The notes under the pieces: model-generated
Databases searched by the model: none
Seen by the model: only the letters and a program-made list of their open reading frames with translations
What the model was told of the DNA's origin: nothing
Made by a program: the position numbers and the translations under genes
In this document: positions 12,301 to 24,533 of the stretch, one piece after another
Position numbering within the stretch: the stretch's first letter is position 1
Layout of the letters: each line of letters opens with the position of its first letter
Source of the DNA: Trebouxia sp. TZW2008
Lineage: Eukaryota > Chlorophyta > Trebouxiophyceae > Trebouxiales > Trebouxiaceae
Length of the DNA stretch: 64,000 nucleotides
Assembly (NCBI GenBank): GCA_002118135.1
Contig: BDIU01000264.1
Coordinates: 1-64,000, forward strand
Reading direction: 5' to 3'

Positions 12301-15300
12301 TGGCACTGGCAGTGACAACTATGGTTCAAGCGGCACAAGGGGAGTTGGTGCAACAGGTACAGGCAGCAACTATGACACTGGCGCCAACCAGGGTGCTGCA
12401 TTGACCACTGGCAATGTCAGAAGCCACTTGCCTGGCACTGAGGAGAACCGTGAGCGCAAGCATGAGCAGGGCTACGGCTCCAGCCCTGGCGGTGGCGTCG
12501 TCAACTCTGGCAGTGGCAACACTAACTATGGCAGCAACACCGGCGGTGGCAACACTGGCTATGGCAGCAACACCAGCAGTGGCAACACTGGCCGTGACAC
12601 TGCTTACAGCAGTGGCACTGGCACTGGGACAGGCACTGGTGTTGGCAGTGGCCACCACTCAGGCACAGGCACTGGTACTGGCAGTGGCCACCACTCTGGC
12701 AATGGCAGTGACAACACCAGTGGTACTGGCAACACCAGCACTGCAGCCAAGATCAAGTCTCACTTGCCTGGCACCAAGGAGTACAAGGCCACCCATGGCC
12801 ATGGAAACGACTCCAACACCAGCAGCGGCACTGGGACTGGCACTGGTGTTGGGACTGGCTCAGACTACGTTAGCAACACTAACACTACAGGCGCTGGTTC
12901 CAACACTGGTGAGTTGCTTCCGTATCTTGTTAGTGTCATTGAAGTGTGTTCAGCCCTTCATGCAGATATGTCTTCAGTCATACTTGCAAGGCGATGACAC
13001 TTAGTTATACACACAGTGTGGTTGGCTCTTGTGTTTTGCCTAGCTGCGGCATCGCATTGTGGTCATGTGTGTAGCAGAATTTGTTTCCCTCACATCGACC
13101 TTGCTTCAGCTCAAAACCTACCAACAAACCTCTCCCAGTGCCTGTCAGCAAATTATACAAGAGCGCACTTTTGTTGCTGCATGCTGTGTGCCATTGATGC
13201 ACTAACAGCTGTATAGCATTCCAGCACAGCATGTATGTGTTTCCTAGAAACCCAGCCTACATTGCTATCTTTCTGCTCATGCATTACTGCCCCTCAAATG
13301 GCAACTGCCTGGCCATGTTCTGAACAGGTTCCCATTGCTGCAGGTACAGGTCATCACTCTGGTAGCCACCACTCAGGAACTGGAACTGGCAGTGGCTATG
13401 GGGGTGACCACACCAGGAACCCTATCCCAGGGTCCCCTGAGCTCACGTGCGTAACAGCTCTGTCTCCTCTGTGCATCAAGCTCAATGTATTGCCTCATAG
13501 AAAGCTTGCTGTCTATAGCAGACCACAGCACGGCTGTATATTATCGTCATCAAGCGCGATGCAAGCTATGGCAATAGCAATGCACGCCTTGCCAGCTCCC
13601 CTTGCATTTCTGTCTACCAAGGGATGCTTTTGACTCTTGTCGATGATGTTACTGATATGTTGCTCTTGCTCATTCCAATCAGCGTGCTGCTCTGGCACAA
13701 TCAGCTTCTATAGCTTATGACAAGCCTTATCTGCACTTTGAACAACCTTGACAAGCACGTTCGCAACTGCAGGGGCCACCGCGGCACTGGCACTGGCACA
13801 TCTATTGGCACTGGCAGCGACTACGGCTCCCACTACAACACCTCAGGACAAAGCGGGGGAGGCTTGAAGAGCCATGTGCCTGGAACTGCTGACTACAAGG
13901 CTACTCATGGTCAGGGCAGTGGCAACAGCACTACTGGCAGTGGCAGCAACACTGGCAGTGGCTCCCACCTTGGCAGAGAGGCTGCTGCAGGTTGATTTGC
14001 TATCTCTTGCATACCAGCTGAGACCTGTGATTTCAAATTATGGCAAGACTCTGTGCTCAAGTGCTTTAGCATTCACCTGTTAGCAGAGATGCTGCAGATT
14101 GGTTTGCTGTCTCTGCGTAGGAGCAAACATTTGCATTCACCTGATATCAACACAGTATATGCATGAGCAACTTGGTGCTCATCTGTCAGTAGAGATGCTG
14201 CTGCATATTTGTCTGCTACTACATAACAGCAAAGATATGTGTTCATATGATTTTGACAACGCGTATGCATGAGCGCCTTGGCATTTCAACTGTCAGCAAA
14301 GTTGCTGCTGTACGTTGCTTTGCTAGCCCACAAAAGCCAAGACCTGCATGGTATCAATGGCTTGGCACTTGCATGTTGGCTGTTGTCCTGTCATCAGGTT
14401 GGCCTGAGATTGCTATCCCTGCATAGCAGCTCAGACCCTTATGACCTTCAAAGATTTTGTGCACAAGCTCCTTGCCACTCACCTGCTGGCTGTTGTGCTG
14501 TCAGCAGTTTAGCATTGGAAGATCTGTAGAGTTCGTCAAGCCGCCAAGTCAATCTTGACGGCTGATGAATTGTACAGACCCTGCTTGCGTTGTGGCTGTG
14601 CACGCTTTTGTCTGCAAAGCATATCAAGCAAATGATGATGCCAGCATCATCAGCAAATCAAGCTGTGTTCTGTGCTTCAAGCTTGAGAACCTTAAGAACC
14701 TTAGCGTCAAGATTGGCTGCTGATATCCTGAGGATAAAACACCATGTGGACACAATTGCTGGTGCATAGCTGCCAGTCAACCAGCGCCTCAAGCAACAAA
14801 TGCTATGTGTATGCATCACAATCAGACAGTCAGTCAACCCATGCCTAAGCAACAAACACAGTCCATTTACATTACAGACAATTATCAACGGTTATCATCA
14901 ACAACCCCTTGGTTGCAGGAGCTGGTGTGGGTGGACTGGCTGAGCATGAGCGCAACAGGCACTCAGGCCCCAGCACAGGCATTGGCACAGCCAGCAACGT
15001 CAACAACACTGGCTATGGCAACAGTGGCAACAACACTGGCTATGGCAGTGGCAACAACACCAGCGGCACAGGAGGTGGTGTCAGCAGCCACATCCCAGGC
15101 ACTGAGCGCTACAGGGAGACTCATGGTCAGGGCACTGGCAGTGGCTACAGCTCAGGTCAGGGTCAGCAGTATGGCAGCCAGGGCACAGACAGCTTTGGCA
15201 ACCCACAGGCACCACAGAGAGGCGCTGCAGTGCTAAACCCTGACGGTGTGGCAGTAGGCACAGGCAATACCAGCATTCAGCCTGGACAGACTGTCAGCAC

Positions 15301-18300
15301 CTCCACCACTCACCACTCCAGTTCAGTCAGCTCTGGCCGGCCAAGCGCCTACGACTCCCCAGCCAACCAAGGCTCACGGGCAACAGGTGGCACCGGCAGC
15401 GACTACAACAACTCTGGCCGCAACACCGGCAGCGGCAGCGACTACGTGCCCGGACGCGACTACAGCTCAGGCCGCAACACCGGCAGCGACTTTAACTCCG
15501 GCCCAGGAGCTGGACGCAGCAGCGGTGGAGGTGGTCTAGCCAGCGTCATTCCTGGCACTCAGGCATATAGGGATGCTCATGTCAGGCAAGGTGACGACTT
15601 TGCGGGTGCAGGACTTCGCTCTGGTGACCGCTCTGGCGAACGCTCTGGTGACCGTCATGACAACAACTACTACGAGGGTGCCAACCGCAGTGGACACCAT
15701 GGCCACCATGGCCACCAAGGTGCTGGCACAGGTACAACACCTTGTGTCTTGCCTTTGAAGCAGTTCCGTCAATGCTAGCTGGTGGTCCCAGCGCCTGCAA
15801 GTAATGCCTTCAGTTGCTGACAGGCAGCAGTCCAATGTGCTAGCTTACACCGTCAGCCAACAGCCTAGTCAGTTGGCATAGTCAGTCTGTATTGCATCAA
15901 TCCTCAGCAGTGCTGTCTGTGAAAACTCTTTTGGACTGTCGAACAACTTAGTAGACCATTTGAATAGCTGAAACAGCACGTACTCAATGCTGTATTTGTT
16001 CTATGCTTTTTTTTGCTCTGCAAGCAGCGCGCTTTGTCAAATATACATGCTAAGTCATTTGCTATTTGTGTGCAGGAGCTGGTATTGGAGCAGGTGCAGG
16101 TGCCTTGAGCAGCGGCAACACTAGCTCAGGCAACACTGGCACAGGTGTGTACTGGGAATGTGCCAGAGACATTTCATAGGCTGCTTTGACTGCCTGACAT
16201 ATTCTGCAAAAGCTGATCAAGACTGTGATGACTGTCTGTACTGCTATGTGAGGCCTCCTTACACAGTCAGGGATTATATTCTATTGCTGCTGCTCAATCG
16301 TTGTTTTGCTGTTGTCGTCACAGATCAGCACTTTCAGCAGAGCACAAAGGTGACGTGTGGCAGGTCAGTGCTTCTCATCTGGCTAACCTACTCTCACTCT
16401 GTCTTTGCAGGCGACTATGGCAGGCACAACACAGGCTCCACCACTGAGAATGCCAAGAGCTACATCCCAGGCACTGACGCCAACAGGGAGTCCCGCCATG
16501 AGCAGGGCCGTGACTCAGGCTACTCAGGCTCAGGCAGGAACCAGGGCTATGACAACACCAACCAGAGCTATGGTTCTGGCAATCAGGGCCGTGACTCAAA
16601 CTACTCAGGCTCAGGCACCCAGGGCTACAGCTCAGGCAGGGACACCGGCTATGGCAGCCACAACACTGACTCCACTACTGAGAACGCCAAGAGCTACATT
16701 CCAGGCACTGATGCCAACAGGGAGTCTCGCTACGAGCAGGGCCGCAACACTGGCTCAGGCAACCAGGGCTACTCTGGCTCAGGCAACCAGGGCTATGGCT
16801 CAGGCAGTGGCTCAGGTATATTTACTTTGCAAACTGCTTGTGTACAGTGCTTGGCTGCTTTGCTGTATAATCACTTTGACTTGATATGCAATTGTGCAGA
16901 CTGCCAGTTGATGAAGCTTCGCCATGTGACCATTGACATTTAATCTTTGTTTACAGATTCTGCAGACTTCTGTTGACAATGTTATGTTGCTACACTGCAT
17001 GAACAGATGCGCTACACTGCACGAACAGTTGCGCTTCGGACACAATACTTTGCTACGTTTATGCATGATCAGTTGAGCTACTGCAAGCCTTCCAATTGGC
17101 CATGTGAGTGCGCCTGACAGCAGTGATTCATGCAACAGCTTTTGGTGCTGAATCTGCGACTCTATACTTGCACATGAATATAGAGAAAACTGCTGTTTTT
17201 GTCACATGTTTGGCCAATTTGTCGGTCATTCTGCCCGATCTTAGCTTGCATTCCTATGACACCTTTGCCACGCATGCTTTTGATGCTGTGACCTTCTTAC
17301 ATTGAAGGAGTTGCTCTTGTTTGCAGGATCAGGCAGGGACACAGGCTTTGGCAGCCATAATACCGGCTCCTCCACTGAGAATGCCAAGAGCTACATCCCA
17401 GGCACTGATGCCAACAGGGAGTCCCGCTATGAGCAGGGCCGCGACTCGGGTTACTCAGGCTCAGGCAACCGTGGCTCAAGCAACCAAGGCTATGGCTCAG
17501 GTAGCAATTTAAGAAACTATGCTCACCAGCACTGCATCAATGCCTTTCACTTTTGCCAGGCATTGATGCAATGCACACCCTCATGTTCAGCTACTTTGCT
17601 ATATTGTCATGTACAGCTGATCACTAAATCCAAATTTGCAATATGATGTGCTCCGTCCTATGTCAGCACAGACCCATGGCCTACTGTGTAGCTTGATAGA
17701 ATGCTGCCCAAAAACTTGCATACCTGACAGCTGCAGATGCTACCAACATCACCTGCCAGTCATGTCTTTGTATTGTGTTATAATGTGCCCCTGATATGCA
17801 GCAAGACTGATCACTTGTAACTTGCTGCTGCAGGCAGCCAAGGCTATGGCAGCCACAACACAGGCTCCACCACTGAGAATGCCAAGAGCTACATCCCAGG
17901 CACTGACGCCAACAGGGAGTCCCGCTACGAGCAGGGGCGCAACCCCAACTACACTGGCTCAGGCTCAGGCAACCAGGGCTATGGCTCAGGTAGTGGCTCA
18001 GGTATGACACACTCATTGAAGTATGTCTCTTACCTGTCAAATCATGAGAGCACCAACTTCCACTCTGCAGATCTTGTGTGGAGGGTCAACGGCATTCAGG
18101 CTGTTTATGTGGCATACAAACTTGACACTCTGCAGGTCTTGTCAGGTCATTGACAAGCATTGAGGCTGTCCATGCGGCATACAACATTGACACTCTGCAG
18201 ATCTTGTGTGGTCATTGACAGGCATTCAGGCTGACTAATCGCATACAGTTTTGGTTGTCAATGAGCACATGAAATGCTGCTGAGAAGGCATTCAGGCTGA

Positions 18301-21300
18301 CTAATCGCATACAGTTTTGGTTGTCAATGAGCACATGAAATGCTGCTGAGAAGGCATTTAGGCTGACTAATCGCATACAGTTTTGGTTGTCAATGAGCAC
18401 ATGTAATGCTGCTGAGATGAGCATCACAAGTTCCAACAGGCAAAGTCATCTGTTGCCTTGTTGACCTTGGGGTGCTTATCTGAAAATCATCTCATCCTGC
18501 CTATGGTGTCACTAGCTGCATCAGCTGAGCATCACAGCAGTAGTTGACACCAGGATGTAGGCTCAATGATTATCCTCTTGTTTGCACTAATAATGCATAG
18601 CTGCATCATGTCTGATGTACTGCACTGGCAAAAGAAACAGCAGCATTGACATACTGAACATGCCTGCTTGCTTGGGAACCATGCATTAGAGGTGGCCTCT
18701 GTGCAAGCTTGAGAGCGTGTTCCCTGATCAATGGCGACTCAGGCTCACTCTGTATTTGCTCAGTGCTTGCTTGCCCTTCGTAGGCACTGGCTATGGTAGC
18801 CACAACACCGGCTCCACCACTGAGAATGCCAAGAGCTACATCCCAGGCACTGACGCCAACAGGGAGTCCCGCTATGAGCAGGGCCGTGACTCAGGCAACC
18901 AGGGCTATGGCAGCAGCAGCGGCAACACTGGTGGTGGTATTGCCAGCTACATCCCAGGCACTGAGGCCAACAGAATTTCACGTGCTGAGCATGGCCAGGA
19001 CCCCAACACAGGCAGAAATCAGGGCTATGGCAGCAACCAAGGCTATGGCAGCAACCAGGGTAGCATTGCCAACACTGTGGCCAGCTACATCCCAGGCACT
19101 GAGGCCAACAGGGTGTCTCGTGCTGAGCATGGCCAGGACAGCAACTATGGTACTGGCAGGGACTCAGGCTACAGCAGCAACCAGGGCTATGGCAGCAACA
19201 CTGGTGGTGGAGTGGCTAGCTACATTCCAGGCACTGAGGCTAACAGGGTGTCACGCGCTGAGCATGGCCAGGACCCCAACCGCTACACCTCTGGCAATGT
19301 CAGCACAGGTGTGTACAATGCGCGTTCTCATGGCTGCTGTGCATTGTCTTGCATTTCTCACTGTGCTGCAATTGATCTATAGCATTAGCCCTTGCCACAA
19401 CATCTGCGTGTCTTCTGTCATTGAGTGACTTAATCAAGTCAAAATATGTTGATGAAAAGCACGCTACCTCACCTTCATGGCAATGTCAGTAGTTTGTGTT
19501 CAATGCAGTGTTGAGGCCACTGCATGCAAGTTCTCCAGGTCTGTCATGCAACTCTTTGCCACACGGGCAATGTGTTGCCTGCTTTTTATCATAGTCTGTT
19601 GAGGTTGCATTTCTTTGCAGGTGGCGGCATTGCCAGCTACATCCCAGGCACAGAGGCCAACAGGATCTCACGGGCTGAGCACGGTCAGGACTCTGGCTAT
19701 GGCCCAACTACTGGCAACACCAGTGGCGGTGGAATCTTAAGCTACATCCCAGGCACTGAGGCCAACAGGGTGTCCCGCGCTGAGCACGGCCAGGACCCCA
19801 ACCGCTACACTTCTGGCAATGTCAACACAGGTACTGTCAGCTCAGACTGCTGTGTCCGTGCCCTGTCACAGCCAGCACTGGCAGGGCTGTGCTATTGTAC
19901 TGAGCTCAAGTGCTGTATGAGCTTCATGATGTGCTGTCAGGTCCTATTGGACTTTCGCTGCTTACAGCACATGACTTGTTGCTGCTGTGCAAACAGTATT
20001 TCCTCTAGTCTTGTACGCACTCTAAGGCGCTTGGAGCTTGCTTGGTGATTCATGTTGCATGGGCCATTAGTTAGTGAGTATGGTCTTGCATGCTGTTATG
20101 AATTGCCAAGAAGCTTGTAGCATTGTTTGAGCTTAAGGATCAGTAGCTCTTGCTTCTTACTGCTATGCTCAAAAGCTGCTACGTGCTTCTTGACAATTTG
20201 TGTATCATGCTTGCACTAGACTGCAAGTCACAGTCAGTGAACATGCTGCATTGCTCTGGTGTGACTTACATGACAACATCCTTTGGGTGACCAATGTTAA
20301 AGTTGGGGCTTTGCTTGCGTTGTGGACAGTCTCCCTGCCTTGCCATATGTTCATGCTCCAATGCTGCTGTATCTTGGCAGAGTCTGACATGCTGTGCATC
20401 ACAGGTGGTGGTGTGGCCAGCTACATCCCAGGCACAGAGGCCAACAGGATCTCACGTGCTGAGCACGGCCAGGACTCTGGCTATGGCACTGGCAGAAACC
20501 AGAGCTATGGCAATCAGGGCTATGGCAACAACCAGGGTGGCATCACCAACACTGTAGCCAGCTACATCCCAGGCACTGAGGCCAACAGGGTGTCTCGTGC
20601 TGAGCACGGCCAGGACCCGAACTACGGCACTGGCAGGGACTCAGGCTACAGCAGCAACCAGGGCTATGGCAGCAGCAGTGGCAACACTGGTGGTGGCATT
20701 GCTAGCTACATCCCAGGCACTGAGGCCAACAGAGTGTCCCGTGCTGAGCATGGCCAGGACCCCAACCGTCACACCTCTGGCAATGTCAACACAGGTCAGT
20801 CAGCTTTGCATGCATCTCTGTACGTGTGAATTCAGCCTTTGGTTGCATGCATTGGGCATCAGAGCTGCTGCGCACTTAATGTCTCACACAGGTTGCTAAA
20901 CCAGGCAGCCCATATTGTTTCATACTTTGTTTCGTCCAGCTGTCATCCAATCCATCTTTTGCATGGTGTTGCTGACCAAATGACACACAAGACAATAGTC
21001 GCAGAATCAGCTGCCTGCTTGTCTTGCTGCACAGTGCATGCCAGCTTCAGCTGCATCAATTTACAGTGCTATCTACTTCATGCTACACCATGTTTGATCT
21101 TCTGTTTTCAGCGTATTGGCTCAGCGCTTGTAGCAAAACCAAACGCCCTTGGAAAACAGAATGCAACTGCAGAGTTTTGTGCTAAGACATCATGGCATCA
21201 CTGAGGGTTCTTGTGTGATGCCTTCAGGTGGTGGCATTGCTAGCTACATTCCAGGCACTGAGGCCAACAGGATCTCACGTGCTGAGCATGGCCAGGACTC

Positions 21301-23577
21301 CAGCTACGGCTCTGGCAGAAACCAGGGCTATGGCAGCAACCAAGGCTCTGGCAGCAACCAGGGTGGCATTGCCAACACTGTGTCTAGCTACATCCCAGGC
21401 ACTGAGGCTAACAGAGTGTCTCGCGCTGAGCACAGCCAGGACCCCAACTACGGCACTGGCAGGGACTCAGGCTACAGCAGCAACCAGGGCTATGGCAGCA
21501 ACCAAGGCAGAGACTCAGGCTATGGCAGCAGCAACCAGGGCTATGGATCAGGCTCAGGCAACCAGGGCTATGGATCAGGCTCAGGCAACCAGGGCTACAG
21601 CTCAGGCAGGGACACAGGCTATGGCAGCCACAACACTGGCTCTACCACAGAGAACGCCAAGAGCTACATCCCAGGCACTGACGCCAACAGGGAGTCCCGC
21701 TATGAGCAGGGCCGTGACTCAGGCTACTCTGGCTCAGGCAACCGTGGTTCAGGCAACCAGGGCTATGGCAGCAGCAGCAACCAGGGCTACTCATCAGGCA
21801 GAGACACAGGCTATGGCAGTCACAACACCGGCTCCACCACTGAGAATGCCAAGAGCTACATCCCAGGCACTGATGCCAACAGGGAGTCTCGCTATGAGCA
21901 GGGCCGTGACTCAGGCTACTCAGGCTCAGGCAGGAACCAGGGCTATGACAACACCAACCAGAGCTATGGATTTGGCAACCAGGGGCGTGACTCAAGCTAT
22001 GGCTCTGGCAACCAAGGCCGTGACTCAAGCTATGGTGCTGGTAACCAAGGCCGTGACTCAAGCTACTCAGGCAACCCGGGCTACGGTTCAGGCAGTGGTT
22101 CTGGCAACCAGAGCTATGGTTCAGGCAACCAGGGCTATGGCTCAAGCAACCAGGGGCGCAACCAGGGTTATGACAGCCAGCAAGGATATGGCTCAGGATC
22201 TGGCTCAGGTGAATGTTGACTGCATGCACAGCGTTCCACTTTTCACAAAATTTGATTCTAGTTCTGCAATGTTTGTGTTTTTGCTGTATGGTAAAGTAAG
22301 CGTTGGACTCATTGACTTCACCTGTTCAGAAGGCTTGTACAGTGCCAGCATGTACAGGCATATGCATGCACTGTGCCATGTGCTGACCCTCTGTCTGTAA
22401 TGCATGCACTAGCTGCTGCACTGTGTTATAAGCACGTATCTGAGCTCAATTTCCAGGCTACTCCCTTTGCTTCCACAGGGAAAAGCTCGTGAGCATGCGG
22501 ACATGCAAACAGCAGTACTGGCAAACGCTTTTGCAGTCAAATGGCAAGTTTGATTGACTTTTGCTTTAGTCCAGCAATTGTACACGTTCACACTTTCGCT
22601 GTGTTAGTTTTACAGAGCAATTGCTGCTAGCATGCAAATTTGTCTTCCTTGCAACATAAATAGAATCCAGTACAGGAATCAGCTGAGCTAAGTGATGTTG
22701 AAGAGTTGACATCAAATGATATTTGCAGGCCAACAAGGTGGATATGACAACAGGGTTGGCCACCATGGACATGGTCACCACGGTCACCATGGCCAGGGTT
22801 CAGGCAACCAGGGCTATGGCTCAGGCTCAGGCAATCAGGGTTATGGCAACAGTGGCCCAAACCAGAATATAGGTCTGGCCAACCAGGAGGGTGGCATGGA
22901 CAGACAGTTGGGCTCCCAGGGGGGTCACCAGGGGGGTCAGAGCTCTGGCTCAGGCGGCTACCAGTGGGGTCAGGGATTTGACACTGGCTTTGGTGGTGGG
23001 CGCCAGGTATTCACCCTGTTGCATTGTCACCAGCAAGCGTGTACTGTAGCATGACATGGTTTGTTGGCGTCGCGACTTTGCGTTACAGCTCATTTTCATT
23101 TGGAGATGAATGACCTTGAATGTTTGCTGCTTATGACGCCTCGTCACACTGTATGTTTGACTTTGACTTTCCAATCTGCATTGTCAAGGTGCGTCGAGTG
23201 CAACCGGGTAACATCAACATGCTAAGATGCAGCCTGTGCTATGGTACGCATTCTCATTATGTGTTGACTGTGAGAGGGTGACATTCAAGTGCTAGGATGT
23301 AGCCTGTGCTATGGTGTGCAGTTTGGCTGACAAGTGGTGGCGCACATGTGTGCAGGCGCCATCATTTGTCAGTCAGAGCTTATCCCGCCCCCAGGAAGGT
23401 GTAGACAGGGTTAAGTCTAGGTTAAACCAGGCTCGATTGGGTGCTCGCCAGGTACTTGGCAGTAGCTGTTTGTTTGCAGGGTTGCTGCTTTTGCATAGAC
23501 ATATGTACAATATTGTCCTCAACTGTTTTCGCCATCTCTGACCTGTTGTCCGTGTTGTGCAGGGTTCTAACTACTAG
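9372..23577 (+). CDS. Giant C2-domain protein with about 26 IPGT modules, Gly/Ser/Thr/Asn-rich, probably disordered
   Basis: About 2,238 aa. Exons: 9372-9485, 9703-9892, 9968-10081, 10209-10262, 10375-10428, 10824-11840, 12180-12908, 13344-13446, 13773-13990, 14919-15731, 16076-16144, 16411-16815, 17327-17500, 17834-18001, 18784-19308, 19621-19830, 20405-20794, 21228-22208, 22729-23006, 23356-23451, 23563-23577; 6,717 nt, in frame throughout. Residues about 39-150 form a C2-type beta fold (KLYAYISVGG, PQWDDVLTFEH). The rest is GTGSGYGSN-like low complexity carrying repeated SYIPGTxANR..R.E.GQD modules. Two blocks share SHLGRDAAAG joined to AGVGGLAEHERNRHSG. The C-terminus has a Gly/His tract and ends KSRLNQARLGARQ-GSNY. 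There are no membrane segments and no signal peptide. A desiccation or membrane-surface scaffold role is inference; no family is recognised beyond C2. A small extra exon near 23188 is possible. Confidence 0.8.
10710..10739. repeat. Perfect 30-bp palindrome in intron 5 of the C2/IPGT gene
   Basis: The 15-base arm gacagacaggtgtca is followed at once by its reverse complement with no spacer. It lies about 85 bp before the acceptor of the large exon 6. It could form a cruciform or an RNA hairpin, or be a relic of an inverted duplication. Nothing shows a function. Confidence 0.8.
11031..21905 (+). repeat. Array of about 26 IPGT coding modules over 13 exons
   Basis: Modules appear at about 11031, 11390, 11695, 12415, 12745, 13413 (degenerate), 13860, 15075, 15533, 16450, 16680, 17380, 17875, 18825, 18935, 19075, 19205, 19625, 19730, 20405, 20555, 20695, 21230, 21375, 21650 and 21840. 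The early ones follow SxIPGTxxYRxxHGQG. The later ones fall into two nearly identical classes, ENAKSYIPGTDANRESRYEQ and ASYIPGTEANRxSRAEHGQD. Divergence is high on the left and low on the right, so the right-hand copies look younger or homogenised. Confidence 0.85.
18061..18418. repeat. Intronic 65/66-bp tandem repeat
   Basis: Three almost identical 66-bp units cover 18221-18418 (ggcattcaggctgactaatc start). Two more diverged units of about 65 bp precede them from 18061 (cactctgcagatcttgtgtgg start). The array lies in the intron between 18001 and 18784 of the C2/IPGT gene. Because 66 is divisible by three, the reverse strand shows a 22-residue periodic open frame, taken as a by-product. Confidence 0.85.
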
Positions 23578-24533
23578 AGTCACGTGAGGAACAAGTCAGA
23601 TGGGTTCAAGCGATTCAGATGCTATCAATGAGACACAGGACATTTTTGTGGAAGCTCTGCTTCTATATGGCACCAGCATTGTCAGCCTTAGAAGAGATTT
23701 TCTTCTAGAAAGGTGTCTTGACCAACCATGCACATATGCTATTTGTCTAGTATTGCCTTTTTTGCAGCAGGATGTCACCTGTGCAGCAGGATGCACAGAT
23801 TTTGCGAGCCTTGTTTTGCTTTGACAGTCCCATCAGAACAACAATCTACTATTGCTATGGCCCTTAGATATATAGTGCTTTCCCTATGCAGACGCTTTGT
23901 AAATACATATGCTTCCTGCAAGCACTTGTGCCAATGTTTGCGCATGGAAGCAAATCGTTGCAAATTGTAGTGCAACTAGCAGCACCTGTCGAGACAAAAT
24001 TGCAGTCTGCAGTCGCACTGAGGTGCTTGCACAGTACTGTTATTGTGTTGACAGCATGCGTTTGCTAGGATCAGCCATGCTTCAAATTATACTTTGCACA
24101 CGAGCTGCATTAATATTACAAACCAGAGAAATTGTACTTTGCACAAGAGCTGCATTACAAATTAGACAACAGATAATTAGACTATCAGACAAGCAGTTAG
24201 ACAAGACGAGACTGCTGTCTGACTCAAAGAACGCTCGTGCACAGACTGTCACACGATCTGAGCACACAAAAGCAAGGCATGACTCAATTGGAAGGGCTGA
24301 AGTGGCAGATACTCAAGACCTGACTGATAACTGTACACCTGCAATCTGCTTTTTGAAACGGCTTTGACTCAGTGTTGACAGCACACGAGCTCATGCCCAA
24401 TCTGTACTCCACTAGCCTTCACTCAACAATTGCAGACATGTTGCTATGGGCCAAACTCCCAAATCCACCACACACACAAACTACATACTTTGCAGCACAC
24501 TCTGCAATCACTCAGTTACATATAGGCTGTCGA
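23578..24533. other. Intergenic region between convergent genes
   Basis: Holds the 3' UTRs of the C2/IPGT gene (+) and the BRIZ gene (-). A short direct repeat (actttgcacacgagctgcatta and tactttgcacaagagctgcatta) lies at about 24091-24155. TTACA (the reverse of TGTAA) at 24154-24158 and 24516-24520 could be poly(A) signals for the minus-strand gene. No coding frame is convincing. Confidence 0.45.
23898..23902 (+). terminator. Likely polyadenylation motif TGTAA of the C2/IPGT gene
   Basis: The first clear TGTAA after the stop at 23577, 320 nt downstream. It would place the transcript end near 23.92 kb and leave about 0.6 kb to the end of the convergent BRIZ coding region. Confidence 0.4.

Noticed and set aside
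18061..18418. CRISPR-like array
   Set aside because: Units are contiguous with no unique spacers, inside an intron of a nuclear gene.
18212..18436. Reverse-strand frame with a 22-residue repeat
   Set aside because: By-product of a 66-bp intronic satellite; no start context or homology.
21642..22229. 195-codon reverse-strand Ser/His/Cys-rich frame
   Set aside because: Antisense reading of the GYGSGNQG repeat; disappears at exon borders.
23188..23230. Extra C2/IPGT exon (VRRVQPGN) between exons 19 and 20
   Set aside because: Acceptor is weak and exons 19 and 20 join in phase without it; kept only as a possibility.
9372..23577. Collagen, silk or cell-wall glycoprotein identity for the repeat protein
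   Set aside because: No signal peptide, no Pro-rich glycomodules, no Gly-X-Y periodicity; an N-terminal C2 domain argues for a cytosolic membrane-facing protein.
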